Source: Alviniconcha marisindica | Lineage: Eukaryota; Mollusca; Gastropoda; Provannidae | DNA length: 64,000 bases | Direction: 5' to 3' | Assembly: GCA_018857735.1 (NCBI GenBank) | Contig: JABMCL010002167.1 | Location: 672,501-736,500, forward strand | Shown: positions 1-13,636 of the stretch, piece by piece | How the letters are laid out: every line of letters begins with the position of its first letter | Position numbering within the stretch: the first letter of the stretch is position 1 | Translations under genes and position numbers: made by a program | Notes under the pieces: model-generated | Database searches by the model: none | Told to the model about the DNA's origin: nothing | What the model saw: the letters and a program-made list of their open reading frames with translations, nothing else

Positions 1-1190
1 GTGGGGGTGGTGGTAGTGGGGGAAGGGGGGGGGGTGCTGCAGCATTGTTAATCACTCATCAAAGCAAAAACAATCTTGCCAAATATTGATAATGGGCTAC
101 TCTGTGGGAGAATGGGTGCTGGGGGTTGGGGCTGGGGGTGGCAATCACTCATCAATGGAAAAACAATCTTGCCAAAGACAGTATTTGTCAGAAGTTGAGA
201 GGGAGAGACAGCCAATTTTCAGCTTCAGATTGACAGACATGGTGATTCCAGTATACCCCCCCGCCCCCCCACACACACTTTATTTAAGGTGGCATAAAAA
301 ATGAAAATACAAAATCTTTGAATTTGGGAATAATCTGGAACATTCTGATCACCCTGTAATCCATTCCAAAATATATGGTGGAGAAACAGTCATCTGTTGA
401 TTACATAAGCCCTAACGATGACCATGACCTTGAAGACAGCAAATGGATCTTTTCATATGACAGTCCAGCTGATTATGATGCACCACCATACTAATTTTGG
501 TTACACATACTCTTGACGTTTGGTAGATATCCAGACAAAACCCAGACCCATACACTGACAAGCGATTCCAAATGTACCCCCCCCCCCCCCCCCCAAAAAA
601 AATGCCATTATGGGGGTATAATTACTTTTGTCCACACAAAGATAGAAATACCAAATAAACTGTTGCCTGCCCATCAAACCAAGTTATAACACTTAACTGT
701 ATGAGACATGACTGAAATTTTTCTTGTAAAGGTTTATGGGAAAATGTTCCAGCCACATTGCGGTGGATTAAAAAAGAAAGATGGAGAGAGAGGGAAAGGG
801 GGGGGGGGAGCCCGGGGGGGGGCGCTCCGTCTTAGCTAAACTTTAAGCCGATCAACTGACAAGGTAAAGCTATCCGTCTGCCCATGAGGTGCCACACTAC
901 TGAAGGAGGGGAAGCAAACGCGACTGAAGACAACTTTCGCCCGAGCCGAGTTGTTTCCCCTCGACCCAGGCAGCACTTTTCCTGGCCGGCTACCCCGTGC
1001 ACACGTACCGAGCGGTGCATTTAAAGGGCATTAACCCGACTGATTTGTGCAGCAGTACTAATGGCGGGGTTGCTTCCCTTCGATTGGTACGTTGTTTTCT
1101 TCTTCTTTTCCCCCCCGTTGCTGTCGTAGAGCTCACGTAATGGGTTTGAGTGGTTTATGGAGAAATTAGAAACATGAGATGACAAAATTT
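1..1190. other. No gene seen; dispersed-repeat fragment and homopolymers
   Basis: No supportable coding sequence. A C-run (577-594) and G-runs near 799-827 interrupt AT-rich DNA. Around 405-545 lies a fragment resembling 19085-19260: both contain a 'gaccttgaa' stretch, then 'gatgcaccaccata', then 'tttggttaca', so they are probably two copies of one dispersed element. From about 825 to 1080 the DNA is richer in GC and CpG, which could be a promoter-like island, but no gene could be attached to it. Confidence 0.4.
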
Positions 1191-1368
1191 ACATAATCAG
1201 TGTCCCTTATTTCGCTGGAAACCACAAACAAACCCCACTGCATAAACTATTACAGGATTGTGGATTGGGAATCTAAATCACATAATCAGTGTCCCTTATT
1301 TCGCTGGAAGCCACAAACAAACCCCACTGCATAAACTATTACAGGATTGTGGATTGGGAATCTAAATC
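1191..1368. repeat. Tandem duplication, 89-bp unit, two copies
   Basis: Positions 1191-1279 and 1280-1368 are almost identical (one visible substitution, ggaaaccac versus ggaagccac). The high identity indicates a recent duplication. No coding content was seen in it. Confidence 0.9.
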
Positions 1369-1453
1369 AAACCTTGAAATTGAATCAAATGCAACTTCAG
1401 TCCATCATCTTTTGAGTGCACCATTTCACCCTGTCAGTTGAATCCACAACAAA

Positions 1454-1530
1454 ATAAGATGAAAATAAATCAATAGTCTGACCACAGATGACACATCTGT
1501 GGTCAGACTATTGATTTATTTTCATCTTAT
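1454..1530. repeat. Perfect inverted repeat / hairpin
   Basis: The arms 1454-1489 and 1495-1530 are exactly complementary over 36 bp. One more G-C pair closes the stem and leaves a three-base loop. Perfect pairing at this length suggests a very young palindrome or a sequence under selection. It could be a fold-back transposon remnant, a hairpin-RNA precursor, or a cloning/assembly fold-back. The sequence alone does not decide between these. Confidence 0.9.
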
Positions 1531-2189
1531 CAAAAGGAAAGTAAACATTCCAGTGGTCAAGGTTACAAATCAATGCACAGCTAATTTCTAAGTTTACTGA
1601 CGGCATGTGCATGTGATATAATTGCTGACATCAAAGCGAGTTCTAATATGGCTTTACACTGCTAATCAGCAGTCCTCATCTGTTCTTCAGAACTCTGAGC
1701 AAAACCTAAGTCAGGCATATCATAATTTCACATAATAAATCATCAAAGTTTCTTTGAAAACATTACTTCTTTTCTTTTTTCCTTCTGTCTCCTTTTGCTG
1801 CTTTTGCATCAGAACCAAATGAATTTTCTCTTGCAAACGACATTTGTGAAGTCAGAGATCAAATTCAAAGACTAATGAGTTCTGCAGCATTTTTATTTTA
1901 TCCTATAGATTGTATAATCCTAATACTAGCAAAAAGCTTTCGACTGTTCAAGCTGATGACTGGTGCCATGTCAATTGAGAGTTCTCAAACTGCAAAGATT
2001 ACGGTGAACTAATCTGACAATGCTTTTAGCCAGAACAGTAGGTCTAAGTTTGTGAACTCAACTTGACCCTAGCTTCAGCCAATCACCTATCAACAAAAAT
2101 ATAACTGGAATTCAACCAATCATTTGTCACTAAAACCCATAAACATCTTGTGGGATTATCACTTGCTGTGTTCCACTACTTTCTGTGCA

Positions 2190-3640
2190 GTTCACACCCA
2201 TAGAGTAATCAACAACAAAAAACAGCATTGCAGAGCATTACAAATAATTGCCAGAGCATATGTAAAATACTGACAAAGGTTAGTTTCACAGGAACTGGAT
2301 TTCAACACCCTGTGAACTGCAAAGTGTGTTGACAAAGATGCTAAACAAAGGTAACACCAAGAAGTACACCTGTTAACCACCAAATGCATCTGTAAAGTGT
2401 TGACAAGGGGGAATAACAAAGATAACATCAAGCAATACACACATTTACTACTGACAGTATTTGTAGTGTTAAAAATGGTTGATAACAAAGTAACACTAAA
2501 AAGTACACCCTTTAAATTAATTGACAGGATCTGAGACTTGTACGGATCTGTACAGTTTGGACAAAGGTAAAGAACATGTTAACAAGGGTGAAGAACAAAG
2601 GCAACACCAAGAAATACACACCCTAGCTACTAAAGGTATGTACATATGTGACACTAACACCAAGGAACACGCACATTAACTATTCAACTCTTTTGAAGGT
2701 CTCTGGAAAGTGTTGACAAAGGCGGACAACGAAGCTAACACCAAAAGTACACCTGCTAGCTGAAGAGATCTTTACAGTTTTGACAAAGGTGGGTACTAAC
2801 TGTAATGCAAAAGGTACACACATTAACTACTGAAGTGATCTGTAAAGAGTTGACAAGTACGTACGTAACCTGGTGTTTTACGCCGAGTCAACCATTACAG
2901 TTATATCAGGGTGAAAGTGTTGACAAATGTTGGTAACATTAACATAGGTAATAAGTAAGTGTACCTATTTATTGAAGGGATCTGCATTTAAGTGTTGACA
3001 AAGGTGGACAGCAAAGGTAATATCAAGAAGCACACCTATTAAGTAACTGAAACCGGGGAAAAGAGCTGTAAAGTGTTGACAGAGTGGATAACAAAGGTAA
3101 CAAGAAGAAAATTAATACATGTCTTAACTACTGAAGGGATCTGTAAAGTGCTGACAAAATGTGGATATTGCGTTACCGAAACCAGCAATACGATCTGTAA
3201 AGTGTTGACTGAATGAATAACAAGGCAACACCAAGAAGTTAGTTAGCAACTGGATTTGAATGTCCTGTCAACCACACAGGGTCACCTTGGGACGAACACC
3301 AAGAAGCAAACAAAGGTAACAAGAAGTACACCTATTTACTGAAGGGATCTGTAAAGTGTTGACCAAGGGTTATCGATAGCAAAGGTGACACCACCTGACC
3401 AAGTACGCCCATTAAAACTGAAAGCAGTGAAAATGATCAGTAAATTATTGAGAAAACAGACAACAAAGCAAGGTAACCCCAAGAAAATGAATCAAACACA
3501 TTAATCACTGACGGAATCTGTAAAGCGTTGACAACAGTAGAACCAAAAAAGTAACACCGAAGTACAGCAGTAAAAGGCAGAAGACTGAAGAACACCAGAA
3601 GGGCAGAAGACTGAAGAACACCAGAAGGAAGTCTCACTGG
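2190..3640. repeat. Degenerate tandem array, about 75-80 bp unit
   Basis: The phrase 'gatctgtaaagtgttgac' and its variants recur about every 75-80 bp, usually followed by 'aaaggtggacaacaaaggtaacaccaag' type text with many changes. Roughly 18 copies are recognisable, all diverged. A shorter copy pair, 'agaagactgaagaacaccagaa', sits at the right end (3590-3630). Heavy divergence suggests an old array. Confidence 0.75.
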
Positions 3641-3802
3641 TAACCAAAGGCACTATTAAGTGCAGAGAAAGGCAGCCAGGTCACAAGAAAACGGCACCAA
3701 GAATTGCAGAGGTACTGCTATCAACATTTTAACATTGGATTTTCAGACTTCAGGTGGCAGCCACAAAGATGATTTTGAATTCACACGACATTGTCCATAA
3801 TG

Positions 3803-3807
<5 letters not shown>

Positions 3808-3838
<31 letters not shown>
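3808..3838. repeat. (TG)n microsatellite
   Basis: Uninterrupted TG dinucleotides, followed by imperfect gtgcgtgcat repeats. Confidence 0.95.
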
Positions 3839-3839
<1 letters not shown>

Positions 3840-4566
3840 TGCGTGCATGAGTGCATGCATACCATACGCGTGTGTGTGCTCTGTAAAATTGTATGAATAT
3901 AAATTATCCCCCTGTCCTGGAGTGAGCTTACGTCTCCCCTTTTTCTCTCTCTTTTTCTTTCAGCTTGCAAAAGCAACTGTGTGCACCTGAACTGATTGTA
4001 CCAAACTACCACACTATTGTTTTCAACCCGTACTATACACACACAAAAATCTCATCCATCAATTACTCTCCAGCTGTGTCAGTAACATTATCATCATGTC
4101 TGACCTTGCTGGATTGCTCCCATGTTGACAAGCTCAACACGTTCTTTCCTCGATCAATGACAAGTCTGTCACTCACCTGTTTCCCAAAAGACCCCACAAA
4201 AAAACCACAACACGCACACACACAAAAAAACCCACCAAATTTGAAAATAATGCATGACTCTTCTATGAAGTAACAAAAAACACAAGAGCGCTGTCTTTTC
4301 CAAAACTTTGCATGTGAAAAAAACATGGCAACCAAATTATGGCTAACTTCACTTACTAATGAGCAATACAGAACTTACATTAGTTACAGAATGGGTTTGA
4401 CTTTGAGAGAGTTACCATAAGATGCAACTGCGTAAGAATTTGATTATCGGGAGTAGGTGGCGAATCTGCGCATTCTGGAAACCAGCCTGAAGTTTGCCGA
4501 ACGTCTGACAAGGGAGGCGATCACAAAGGGTCACTTAACAGCACAGACACTGGTCGCCCAGCTTAC

Positions 4567-5822
4567 CTCACTTGGTCTTTTGCTGCAAGAGCATCTTCAG
4601 CTAAGAGTGGTTCGGGAGATGAGGCGTACTGGGAACGGGAAGACACTGACAAACAGTCCGAAGAACACGGGGAACAGGACCTCTGCGAGGATGGTACTGA
4701 AGGCACAAAATCCTCCCTAGGGGAAGAAAACTCTGGTGGTAAAGCCAACGGAGATGGCAACAACGGCTTTGGCTGAGGCAACAACTTTGCTCGAGAGGAT
4801 GGAAACCCAGGTGGCAGAGCGGCAAGAGGTGAGCCCGGCAACAGAGGTGGCAACATCGCTTGAGGTGATGGTGGCAAAGTTGCAAGAGGTGAGCCTGGCA
4901 ACTGAGGTGGCAGTGCAGCTTGAGGCGATGGCAACTGAGGTGGCGAAGTTGCAAGAGGTGAGCCTGGCAACGGACGCTGCAACACTGCATGAGGGGAGGG
5001 CAACGGGGGTGGCAAAACTGCAAGAGGTGAACCCGGCAACTGAGGTGGCAACGCAGCTTTAGGCGATGGCAACTGAGGTGGCGAAGATGCAAGAGGTGAG
5101 CCTGGCAAGTGATGCTGCAACGCCGCGTGGTGGGAGGGCAACTGGGGTGGCAAAGCCGGAAGAGGTGAGCCCGGCAACTGAGGTGGCAACATTGTCTGAA
5201 GAGACAGGAAGGGAGGAGACAGCACTGCTGGGGAGGACGGCAGCTGAGGTGACATTTGCTGATGAAGAGGCAACGCTGCCTGCGGGGAGGACAACCCTGT
5301 GGGCACCATACCCTGGTCAGAGGCAGACAGGTCCAGAGGCATGGGGAGGCTGGATGAAGAGCCAAACATCCTTCTCCGCATCAACGAAAACTTGGCTTCT
5401 TCACTGGCAATCTGTGGTTTAACGGAAGAGTTCCTGCAGACAGCACAATCAGCGGATTCCCTGCCGTAGAGTTCTGCAACGTGTGACAGATCCAGTGACG
5501 CTTGGTCAAAGCCCATTAAGGCTTCACTGAGGCTCCCGCTGGATGAAATCTGTGACAGCTTCTTGTGGTGCTGCATGTCGGGCATTTCCCCCATGAGCTT
5601 GGCCGGAACGTAGGAGTTGTAATACTCTGAGAACTCGTACACTGGTTGCCCGTCTTCAGCCAGAATGGGTGGGAAAACAGCATCTTCCATGGCTGTGAAC
5701 ATAGAGGTGGCCTGGAGCAGGTAGCAGAACTCTGGAGCAGGACTAGGACAGCCTTCCAACTCAGGAGACAAAATGACAAGGCAAGTCTCCAGAAGACTAT
5801 GCACTGCGAGATGCCCTGGCAT
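4567..5822 (-). CDS. Large proline-rich coding exon; probable alternative first exon of the TSC22-like gene
   Basis: A 418-codon open exon on the minus strand. The ATG at 5822 has an in-frame TAA 12 bases upstream; a second candidate start is the MFTAMEDAV methionine about 40 codons in. The reading frame ends at a good donor (GTG AG|GTAAGC, boundary 4567/4566), after which the intron gives an immediate stop, so this is an exon and not a complete gene. Residues about 45-175 look like unique globular or motif sequence (MEDAVFPPILAEDGQPVYEF; FSLMRRRMFGSSSSLPMPLDL). Residues about 180-365 are proline-rich repeats, and the tail is serine-rich. The donor phase (2) equals that of the TSC22 exon at 25228, and both lie on the same strand, so both could splice to one downstream TSC-box exon. 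I recognise no family in the protein itself; a separate gene, or an internal exon entered at the acceptor-like tract before ATSMFTAMED, remains possible. Confidence 0.6.
4740..5290 (-). repeat. Coding minisatellite: PQLPGSPLA-type repeat
   Basis: Within the exon at 4567-5822 a degenerate unit encoding PxLPSPxAxLPPQLPGSPLA (about 27 residues, roughly 81 bp) recurs some seven to eight times with substitutions and one shortened copy (TLPPSPQAMLPPLLPGSPL). The units keep the frame, as expected for a repeat under coding constraint. The open frames in other phases and on the opposite strand here are by-products of the repeat. Confidence 0.75.
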
Positions 5823-7660
5823 GCTGCTGAGTTATCTCACGGTTCCTTCCAATTCTGTGCAAGGTGAAACTGTTCAGCCTGGTTCTAAATGTATTTTACA
5901 TTCAACACAATGACCTCACATTTAATTTCATTCACCGTTGAAAGTCATTCAGGGTTACCGATCATTTAGTTCAGCAACACTGTACAGTATGGAGGCTTGA
6001 TGATTCTGCTGCAAAATCCAGTTACAACCATCTGCAAACTTCACCGTAAAAGTGCAAGTTTACCAGTAGCAGGCTCTGGCCATGCTGTCCAGTGCAATCA
6101 GACTATCATTCACAACTCATTATCTGGTTTTACGCCAGTTTTACAAAGTCAAAAGACACCAACACCCTGTGGTTTGCCTCCTGGAATATTTTAACAAACA
6201 CGATCCTGCCACACCCTAAACACAAGGTGCAGATGCTTCAGAAGCAAAACCTCCACTGCAAGTGCAACACTATGACACTGTAGTCTTCTCATAGAACAAA
6301 ACCAAAAACAAATCACAGAACACACTCAAAATATAATGTTCTCCCAGCAATATCCCTCACAACACTACGAACGTCCAGAGGCCAACTGAAGCAGAGACAC
6401 AGCCACAATTTGATCCCAAGGTAACTCAGAAGTTACACCATGTGGACAAACTCTCCGTCTCAGACTCAACCATCAAAGCCAAGGACAAAACACTACTGGC
6501 AGAAACGGCGGGACAGAAGCAGGCCGCCCTGGGTGTGGGACCCAAGCCTGGAGGTTGACAGGAACTGAATGAATGAACAACCGCACGTGGCAGGCTCTTT
6601 CCCTGACATAATGTTGTTGTTACCCCTCCCCTCCCCCCCCAAATCGTGACTACTACCACATCCACCTTCGCTCTTTCCCTGGTTGTTTCAACAGTCTCCA
6701 AATCGTGATGAAGCAGCCCCAGCATCATGCACCCCCCCCCCCCCCCTCACAGTCACTCACCTGGTTACTACTGGGAATCTAGGAAATCATGAAAAAGGAG
6801 TCTCAATTCAGGTTTATGTTGTATGTTCTCAACAGCGTACTCAACATCTCTAGTAAAATGTATTACTGTGTGTGGGACGAGCCACAAACTACAGACATCA
6901 CAAGAAATGAAAAGCTTGCCTACTTCCAGTGCAAGCTTAGTTCAACAAAATCACACCGTCGCTGTGGCTCATAGACACACTCTCAGCGCGCACACCGCTG
7001 CGGTTTCTACATCAGGAACACACAAACACACTTTACTTACCTTAGGTCCATGCTGGTCCTTACAGTGACACTGAAGACTGGCTAGTGGCAGCACCAAAGT
7101 GACCTAGCTGCTACTTTATCTACACGAGCATATTACTGCACACTGCAGACACGAAGCGAGAGCATTGTTCACCGCACCACTCTGTGCTTATGCACTCTGC
7201 TGCAGTGACTAGTATGGTCTGGGCTGCGGTGGGCTGCAGACCCACATGGGCAACACATGGCCGTGTTGACAGAGGGGTGCTTGTGCGTGATGCACCAACG
7301 CCCAACTGTCAACCCTTGCACCTCAACAGTGACCCAAAGAGCATGTCAACCCCTGTGCCTCAACCATGAAACTGGCACCCAAAACGTAGCAAATCAAAGT
7401 ATGAAAATAGCATCAACAAAATATACACACCCCCACCCCCACCCCCCGAAGGTTTCAAGAAAATCATTATGGCAAAATGTCACAAACAGATCATCTGATT
7501 GAGTCTGTGTCTGACTTCATTGTAAAGTAACAATCCTGAATACACACAGTGGCAGTGCTACATAAACACCCGAAACAATATATATGCCAAGAAAGGTGGG
7601 GGGAGGAGGAGGGTAGTTTGGGGGGGGGGGTGGGGGGGGGGTTGGGGGGGGGTAATTAAC
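5823..7660. other. No gene seen; possible 5' flank of the proline-rich exon
   Basis: No convincing exon on either strand. It contains a C-run (6732-6746) and a C-rich/CA tract (7424-7446). If the exon at 4567-5822 is a true first exon, its promoter and 5' UTR should lie here; no clear TATA box or initiator could be assigned. Confidence 0.4.
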
Positions 7661-7951
7661 ATGGCATATGGTTCTAACAGTAACAAAGTTTGACCAACAT
7701 TATCTGTTTGTCAGATGCTGCAGAGTATCATACACTACAGTAAACGTAAACATGGGACGATTATGATCTGCAGCATACTTGGAGAGGTGGGGGGGAGAGG
7801 GGGGTTGGGGGGGGTAGGGGTAAAGTAACATGGCATATGGTTCTAACAGTAACAAAGTTTGACCAACATTATCTGTTTGTCAGATGCTGCAGAGTATCAT
7901 ACACTACGGTAAACGTAAACATGGGACGATTATGATCTGCAGCATACTTGG
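7661..7951. repeat. Direct repeat, about 121 bp, separated by a G-rich spacer
   Basis: Positions 7661-7782 and 7830-7951 are nearly identical, starting 'atggcatatggttctaacag' and ending 'cagcatacttgg'; they start 169 bp apart. Each copy is preceded by a long interrupted G tract (7617-7652 and 7789-7820), so the duplicated unit probably includes a G-rich segment whose length has drifted. Confidence 0.9.
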
Positions 7952-8744
7952 GGTAAGGCTTGTGTACAACAGTTGCACACATAGGGCTTCATTTGTGTTA
8001 AGGAAACTGCAACATTGTGTGTGGGTTCCCAGAGTTCTGCAGAAGCAGATGGCAGGTGGTGAAAGGGAGGAGAGAAGGGGGTGGGAGGGGGTGGAGGGGG
8101 CGGATGCAGACACAATAGAAATGCACTGACCGACTTTGTGCTGCCCCTGTCTGTTCTGGCATCCTGTGCACTACTTCTATTGCTACGCTTGTGCACACTG
8201 CACTAGGCCCCCCAGCCTGAACTTTATCCAATACACCAGCCGCTCAGACTGATACAAGCGAATACTAGTAACAGTGGCAACAGCAGATTTCGCACTTTCA
8301 GTTTTACACACTAAGCAACCCTGTTATTTTACTATGCCAGGGTCTGCATCTGCTGGAATCGACTTTACCCGACTGTTAGTTTCATAGTCTGACAGTCTGT
8401 GCTCTCTCTCTCTCTCTGAGTCTCTGTATGTATATATATATATCACAAACTGTAACACTTCAAGTTGCAATTACTTTACTGTTAACATCAGTTATCTAAC
8501 CAGTTATGATAGTATGATATACATTCATATTTGGTTAAATTTGTTTTCTCCAAAGAGGTACTGGCAGAGACTGAGATCCCTGGAAGCAGGGGAAGAGCGA
8601 GACTATGCCTAACGTTGCACTGCCACCATCAGGCTGATTCTGCATTACGATGTCGATGGGCAGCAGCATGAGACACTTTTAACGCTTCGTTAATTTTGAG
8701 GGGCAAAACCACAAAGACAGTGTCCAAAACCCACAACATCTGAA

Positions 8745-8835
8745 GAGATAGGCAAGCTCAAGTGGTATCGAACCAAGGTCCGTCTGCTTACCGGCCTAAT
8801 GCCTTACCAGGAGGCCAAACTGGCTTCTGAACATA
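8745..8835 (-). mobile_element. tRNA-derived SINE fragment
   Basis: On the minus strand, text resembling an A box (tggcctcctggtaaggcat) is followed about 45 bases later by a B-box-like ggttcgatacc. This spacing and order are those of a tRNA-derived SINE head (Pol III internal promoter). A cloverleaf cannot be completed, so it is not called a tRNA gene. The element's body and 3' tail were not delimited. Confidence 0.5.
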
Positions 8836-9099
8836 TTCACATTGTCATCTTTTGTTTATTTTATCTACGTGATCATGGCAAAGGCATTATGAAATTCAAG
8901 GTCACGTGACAACAACACATTCACCACATCATTAAAAAAAATATATAATTAAAATCACATGATGTGATGTGCAATATAATTATATATTATATATATATTT
9001 ATATAATTAAAGGTCATTAGGTACACCAACCTTTTGACACTCTCCCAAACTCATGGAAATGGCATTAAAACTGGTTTACTTTCAGGCCCATAACATTCC

Positions 9100-9330
9100 T
9101 CTCTGGCTCTCTTTTTCAACGATTGTGCTGCATTACAGTGATACTACAACTACTGCTGTACTAACAGTAGTAGTAGTACTAGTAGTACTGTCTGTAGTGA
9201 TAATACCCTGCTAGGTACTAGTAGTAGTAGCACCAGAACTTACTAATAACTGTTCAATTTTTTTTTTCATTGTGTTATGATGAATTACATACAAAGCACA
9301 GTAAGTACTACTAGTACTTACTTTTTTCTA
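9100..9330. repeat. ACT/AGT trinucleotide-rich tract
   Basis: Blocks of tagtagtag and actactact alternate on the same strand, giving self-complementary stretches (for example around 9168-9192). It looks like a decayed trinucleotide microsatellite. Confidence 0.6.
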
Positions 9331-9566
9331 AAACTGCATATCTATGATATAGTACCACATAACAGAACTACTACAGAACTAGCACTAAAGGATCATGGAC
9401 ACAATGATACAATTTAAAGGCACAGAGCATATTAATTATTATCATCACCAGGCATATATATGAAAGGGAGGGGGAACATTACAAATTTATAATCTATGGG
9501 TGTACATCAACAACAGGGCTAAGGTTGCACAAAACTGACATTTTTGTGCGGTATTAAACTAATGAT

Positions 9567-9592
9567 GGGGGGGGGGGGGGGGGGGGGGGGGG
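9567..9592. repeat. G homopolymer, 26 bp
   Basis: Uninterrupted G run. Other G or C runs of 14 bp or more occur at 577-594, 6732-6746, 10246-10262, 29597-29611, 33910-33930 and 34110-34140. They could form G-quadruplexes; their exact lengths are prone to sequencing error. Confidence 0.9.
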
Positions 9593-12500
9593 CGGTGCTT
9601 TTGGATCTTATATTACTGTGTTGGTACAGTGGTTGCAAGGATGGGTGGGGGGAGAGGGGAGAAGGGCAGCCGCCACCAGAAAGGACAAGTACTATATCTC
9701 TGTCCACACCCAACCACCACTCCATCAGCAGGTGTGACCACTTCAGAGGAACTGACCAAGGAACAACTGCCCTGGCAGCTTCATTCAACCCTAATTGCCT
9801 GGCAAACCACAATACCAGTATACTAACAACTACTGAGTTCTGCGTCTGTCCTGCACAGACATTATTCTGATTTTATGTGGTCACAATACAGCCAGTCTAT
9901 AACACTAACAGTATACAGGTAAAAATTAAAGACCACAGTGTCTAGGCTTGAGATAACATTAAGAGCAACAGGCTAAAAAAAATTTAGCAACAAAACAGAA
10001 TAAGACCCTACTGGCTACATACAGCCCATGTTCTTCAACTTGAGATAATACATCAGATACCCACATTGACCACTGTGAAACTTAATTTTAGGTACAGGCC
10101 ATGGCCACTGAAACAGACTTCAGTGCAAATCAGATTACATTTTCCAGTGGATGGAAATAACAGAGGCAACACCAACACCATCTCTTAAAATCTGAACTCT
10201 ACTGTTCACTGTTTCTGTACAATTTTATCATGGGGTATAATATATGGGGGGGGGGGGGGGGGTATGTGTGCATACATCCATGTGTGTGTATGTTTCCTGA
10301 TACAGGTACTTCATCCAGCATCTCAGAGAACACTCACCCACAGCTGACTCAGCTCACTGAGTTCACTGAGCCACTGTGGACTGATCCTTTGGCCCTAACA
10401 CTAAAGGAGTGGAATCAGTAAACTGTATCAGCTGATTTCCACTTTAAAGCAATATATTATAATTATATATGCACAAGTGGGGACTGACTCGTCAAACCTT
10501 CCCCATAGAAAGGCATAATCCTTGCAGCTGAATGTAAGGAAAACAGACCTTTACCCCGGAGGCAATTTCTTTGTCAGTAGTTCCACTGTGTTCAAATGAC
10601 TTACTCTCCAGGAAGATAATGGCTGAAAGGCTTCAGACAAGAAGAGGTCACCATAAAACAGTATAATTTAATACACTCAACATGATGGTGCATGTTCAGT
10701 TATCAACTAGTACAGACATGTATACACTAATGATACAGCATCCGTGTGCCCCGAGTGCAGGCTGGCAGTGGAATCCGAGAACAGAAGCATCTTCAATACA
10801 AGTTACTGAGAAGAAAAATCTGAAACAAGAATGACTGCTAGCGTTCTAAGATAAGCATTCTTTTGAATCTTTTATGTGCCTGGATCTTACCGAGAAGAGT
10901 TCAAATCCCAGGTGATGTGGCATTCTTATTTGTTTTTAATGTTATTATATATTCATGAATCCAGCCCCATACAGGTACAGTACTTGAATAATATTAATAC
11001 ATATGCAGGTCAGTCAGAAAAAGGAGGTCTGGACTTCGAAAAACATAAGCTGACATTTTTTTAATTGCATCCCTGGGACCCTCTAAACGTATGTTTGGAG
11101 TCTGAGTCCTTTTCAGTTCCAGTGTGTGGGAAGGGATGGTATCAGTAAGGGATGCACATTTGTGCTCTAATTGAAGCCCTGAATATTATACATCCCTATT
11201 ACACTTTGAACATGTTCCAGGGCTGAGGCTATGAGGAAGCAAACAATTTAATCTAACTTTGAATACCTGCATGCATAAATAACATTATTTACATTTTTTT
11301 TTTTTTTAAAGGATTCAAAAAGGCACAGAGACATGTATAAGAAAAAGAAAACCCCACATAATACTAGCAGGTGCACAGAAAATCAAATTGACAAATACAG
11401 TCTATATTTGGTTTGCATAACACAGTTCACAGTTTTACTTTGTACACTACAGTTACATAATGCTGGACCCATTATAACAGAAACACCAGGAGCAAGATGC
11501 AGTAAGAGATTGTGTATCAAGGTTTGTCAAAACAGAGGTGATAGTGATACTGATAGTACAAAACAAAAATACTGGCACAGTACAACAACCTGCAAAGAAT
11601 GACCACTTTTGGAACCAAGGACAGAGTATTTTTAGTACCAAGTGGTCATAGTTTATTTCAGACTATCCATCTCTCCTCAAAGCTTATAAACAGACTAGTA
11701 CTACTACTAGACACTAACACTGTAACAGGAAATGGTCAATTTTTTTACTTCAGTCAATCAATTTCTCATCAAAGCTTTTCACAACTCACCAAACTGGTGG
11801 CAACACCATGTTAAAGTCTAAATGAGTATTGCTCAGCCGATGTATCTAATATCGTACTCACAAGATTTGTCTCATTTTAAAGTACAGATTCTTTTTTTAA
11901 ATTGATATGCAACCAATGCTTCAAAATAATAATATATCAATGTATACAGTAAAGCAAAGTTCTAGATAGCTTTATTTGATCTAACCCATGGTAACTTCTT
12001 TTCTGAAAACTCAGTAAGCTACTGGGAGCGGGGGGGGGGGGGACAAAAGAAAAGTTGTGTTTTCAAAAAAAACTCAAACCATAAATCTCTTCTATTTTTT
12101 CAAACCATGAAAAGCTTAACACTTCACAAGCTTTACAATTTCAATACCTAGTCCCTGAATCAATGCTGACGGTGACCCGAAAACTGAAAGTGAAAAACGC
12201 GATCTTCCATTTCCAACACATGGTCATCCAAAGCAGGTTTTGTTACTGGCAGGCAAGTCACGGACACAAGGAGAGACTTTGGTATAGTTTTAAGGTGTAT
12301 TTCATACTCACAGCAACATGAAAGGTCTGGGCATAAAATAAAGAAAACAGTCTCATTCACATTTCATTTTTCACATTTCTAACATTCAGTGCAAATTAGT
12401 CAAACTGAAAGGGCCACAGCACACAACCTAATAAAAAATAAAAACAAATCTAAACAGAAGTACATAAATTATAAGAAATTAGAAGGAAGTAAAAAAAATA

Positions 12501-13636
12501 AAAGAGGAAATCTTCAAAGCACTCACAATTCTTATTTCAGATTCCCAGTGACCTTGACCATGGATCGTAAAATCAGAAACCAGGATACACTGGTGTGGAG
12601 TTCAATCCATATTATTATTATTCAATTGTTTACATTTGAAAGCTCTGTCTCACAGCATGGCACACATGGAAATACCAGTGTCCTAATCTCATTGCTCTGG
12701 ACAGCCAGAAGCACATTTGTTCACTCTAATTTGGAGGTCATGGTCAGCAAAACGATGCCATGAATCACTGAGAATCGCACAGAATTTAATCGAAGCCAGA
12801 TTCTCTCTAGAATTAAGAGTTTTCACCTTTTCCTTTCAGACTGAGGCACTGCTGTACTTTGAAAAGGTTCAAGGTCACTAAAGCAGCGTGAAAACAGAAA
12901 AGGCAGTTAAACATGCTGTGGTCAACTGATCAAGATGCACAGTTTAAAAAGTCTTGCCAACACTGATGCCATGACAGTGTATAATAAATAAATAAAAATA
13001 ATAAAAAATGCCACCTCTGGAATCATGTAAATCATTTCCTTCTGACATCCATCATATTCAATCCTCCCATGCCTTCAGAACTGTTAAAAACACACTCCCC
13101 AATACAAAAAAAATCACAAAAAGTGAAGACTTCTTACTTGCTTGGCCCCACCCCTACCCCCTTTCTTGTTACATTCCGTCACCTCTGCGCCAGCGTGTGT
13201 GTGTACACATGCACGTGTTGTGTGAAGAATGCAATATTATGACTAAAATGATAATAATTATTTCTGAGATTTTAATGTATACGTTTGTGTTGATCTTATA
13301 GGGAGCTAGGTGTGTGTGCTCACCCACGTCAGTGAGATACGGCACCCCACAGCACCATAGAAATGGCTGCTATTATTATTTACCTTAAAGTAAGAGTGCT
13401 GAGCTGATTTTGACAGCTGCAAAATGTGATGGAAATAGTTCCAATACAATCTACTTTTCCATGATACACAAATGGTCAATCAAACAAAATGATCTTTTCT
13501 ATGTGTGTTCTGGTTTGCACTTAAATTTTAATCATCAATTTATGCCACAATGCCTCCAAAAATGGACCCACTGCATTTCCATAGGCATACTGCCACAAAG
13601 TGTTACATTTCACATTTTCTCTGTTTTTACAGCTAA

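Noticed and set aside
4601..5422. Alternative-frame ORFs (minus 254 codons; plus 108 and 118 codons) over the proline-rich exon
   Set aside because: Shadows of the 4567-5822 exon: Cys/His-rich or Glu/Val/Ala-rich periodic translations created by the coding repeat.
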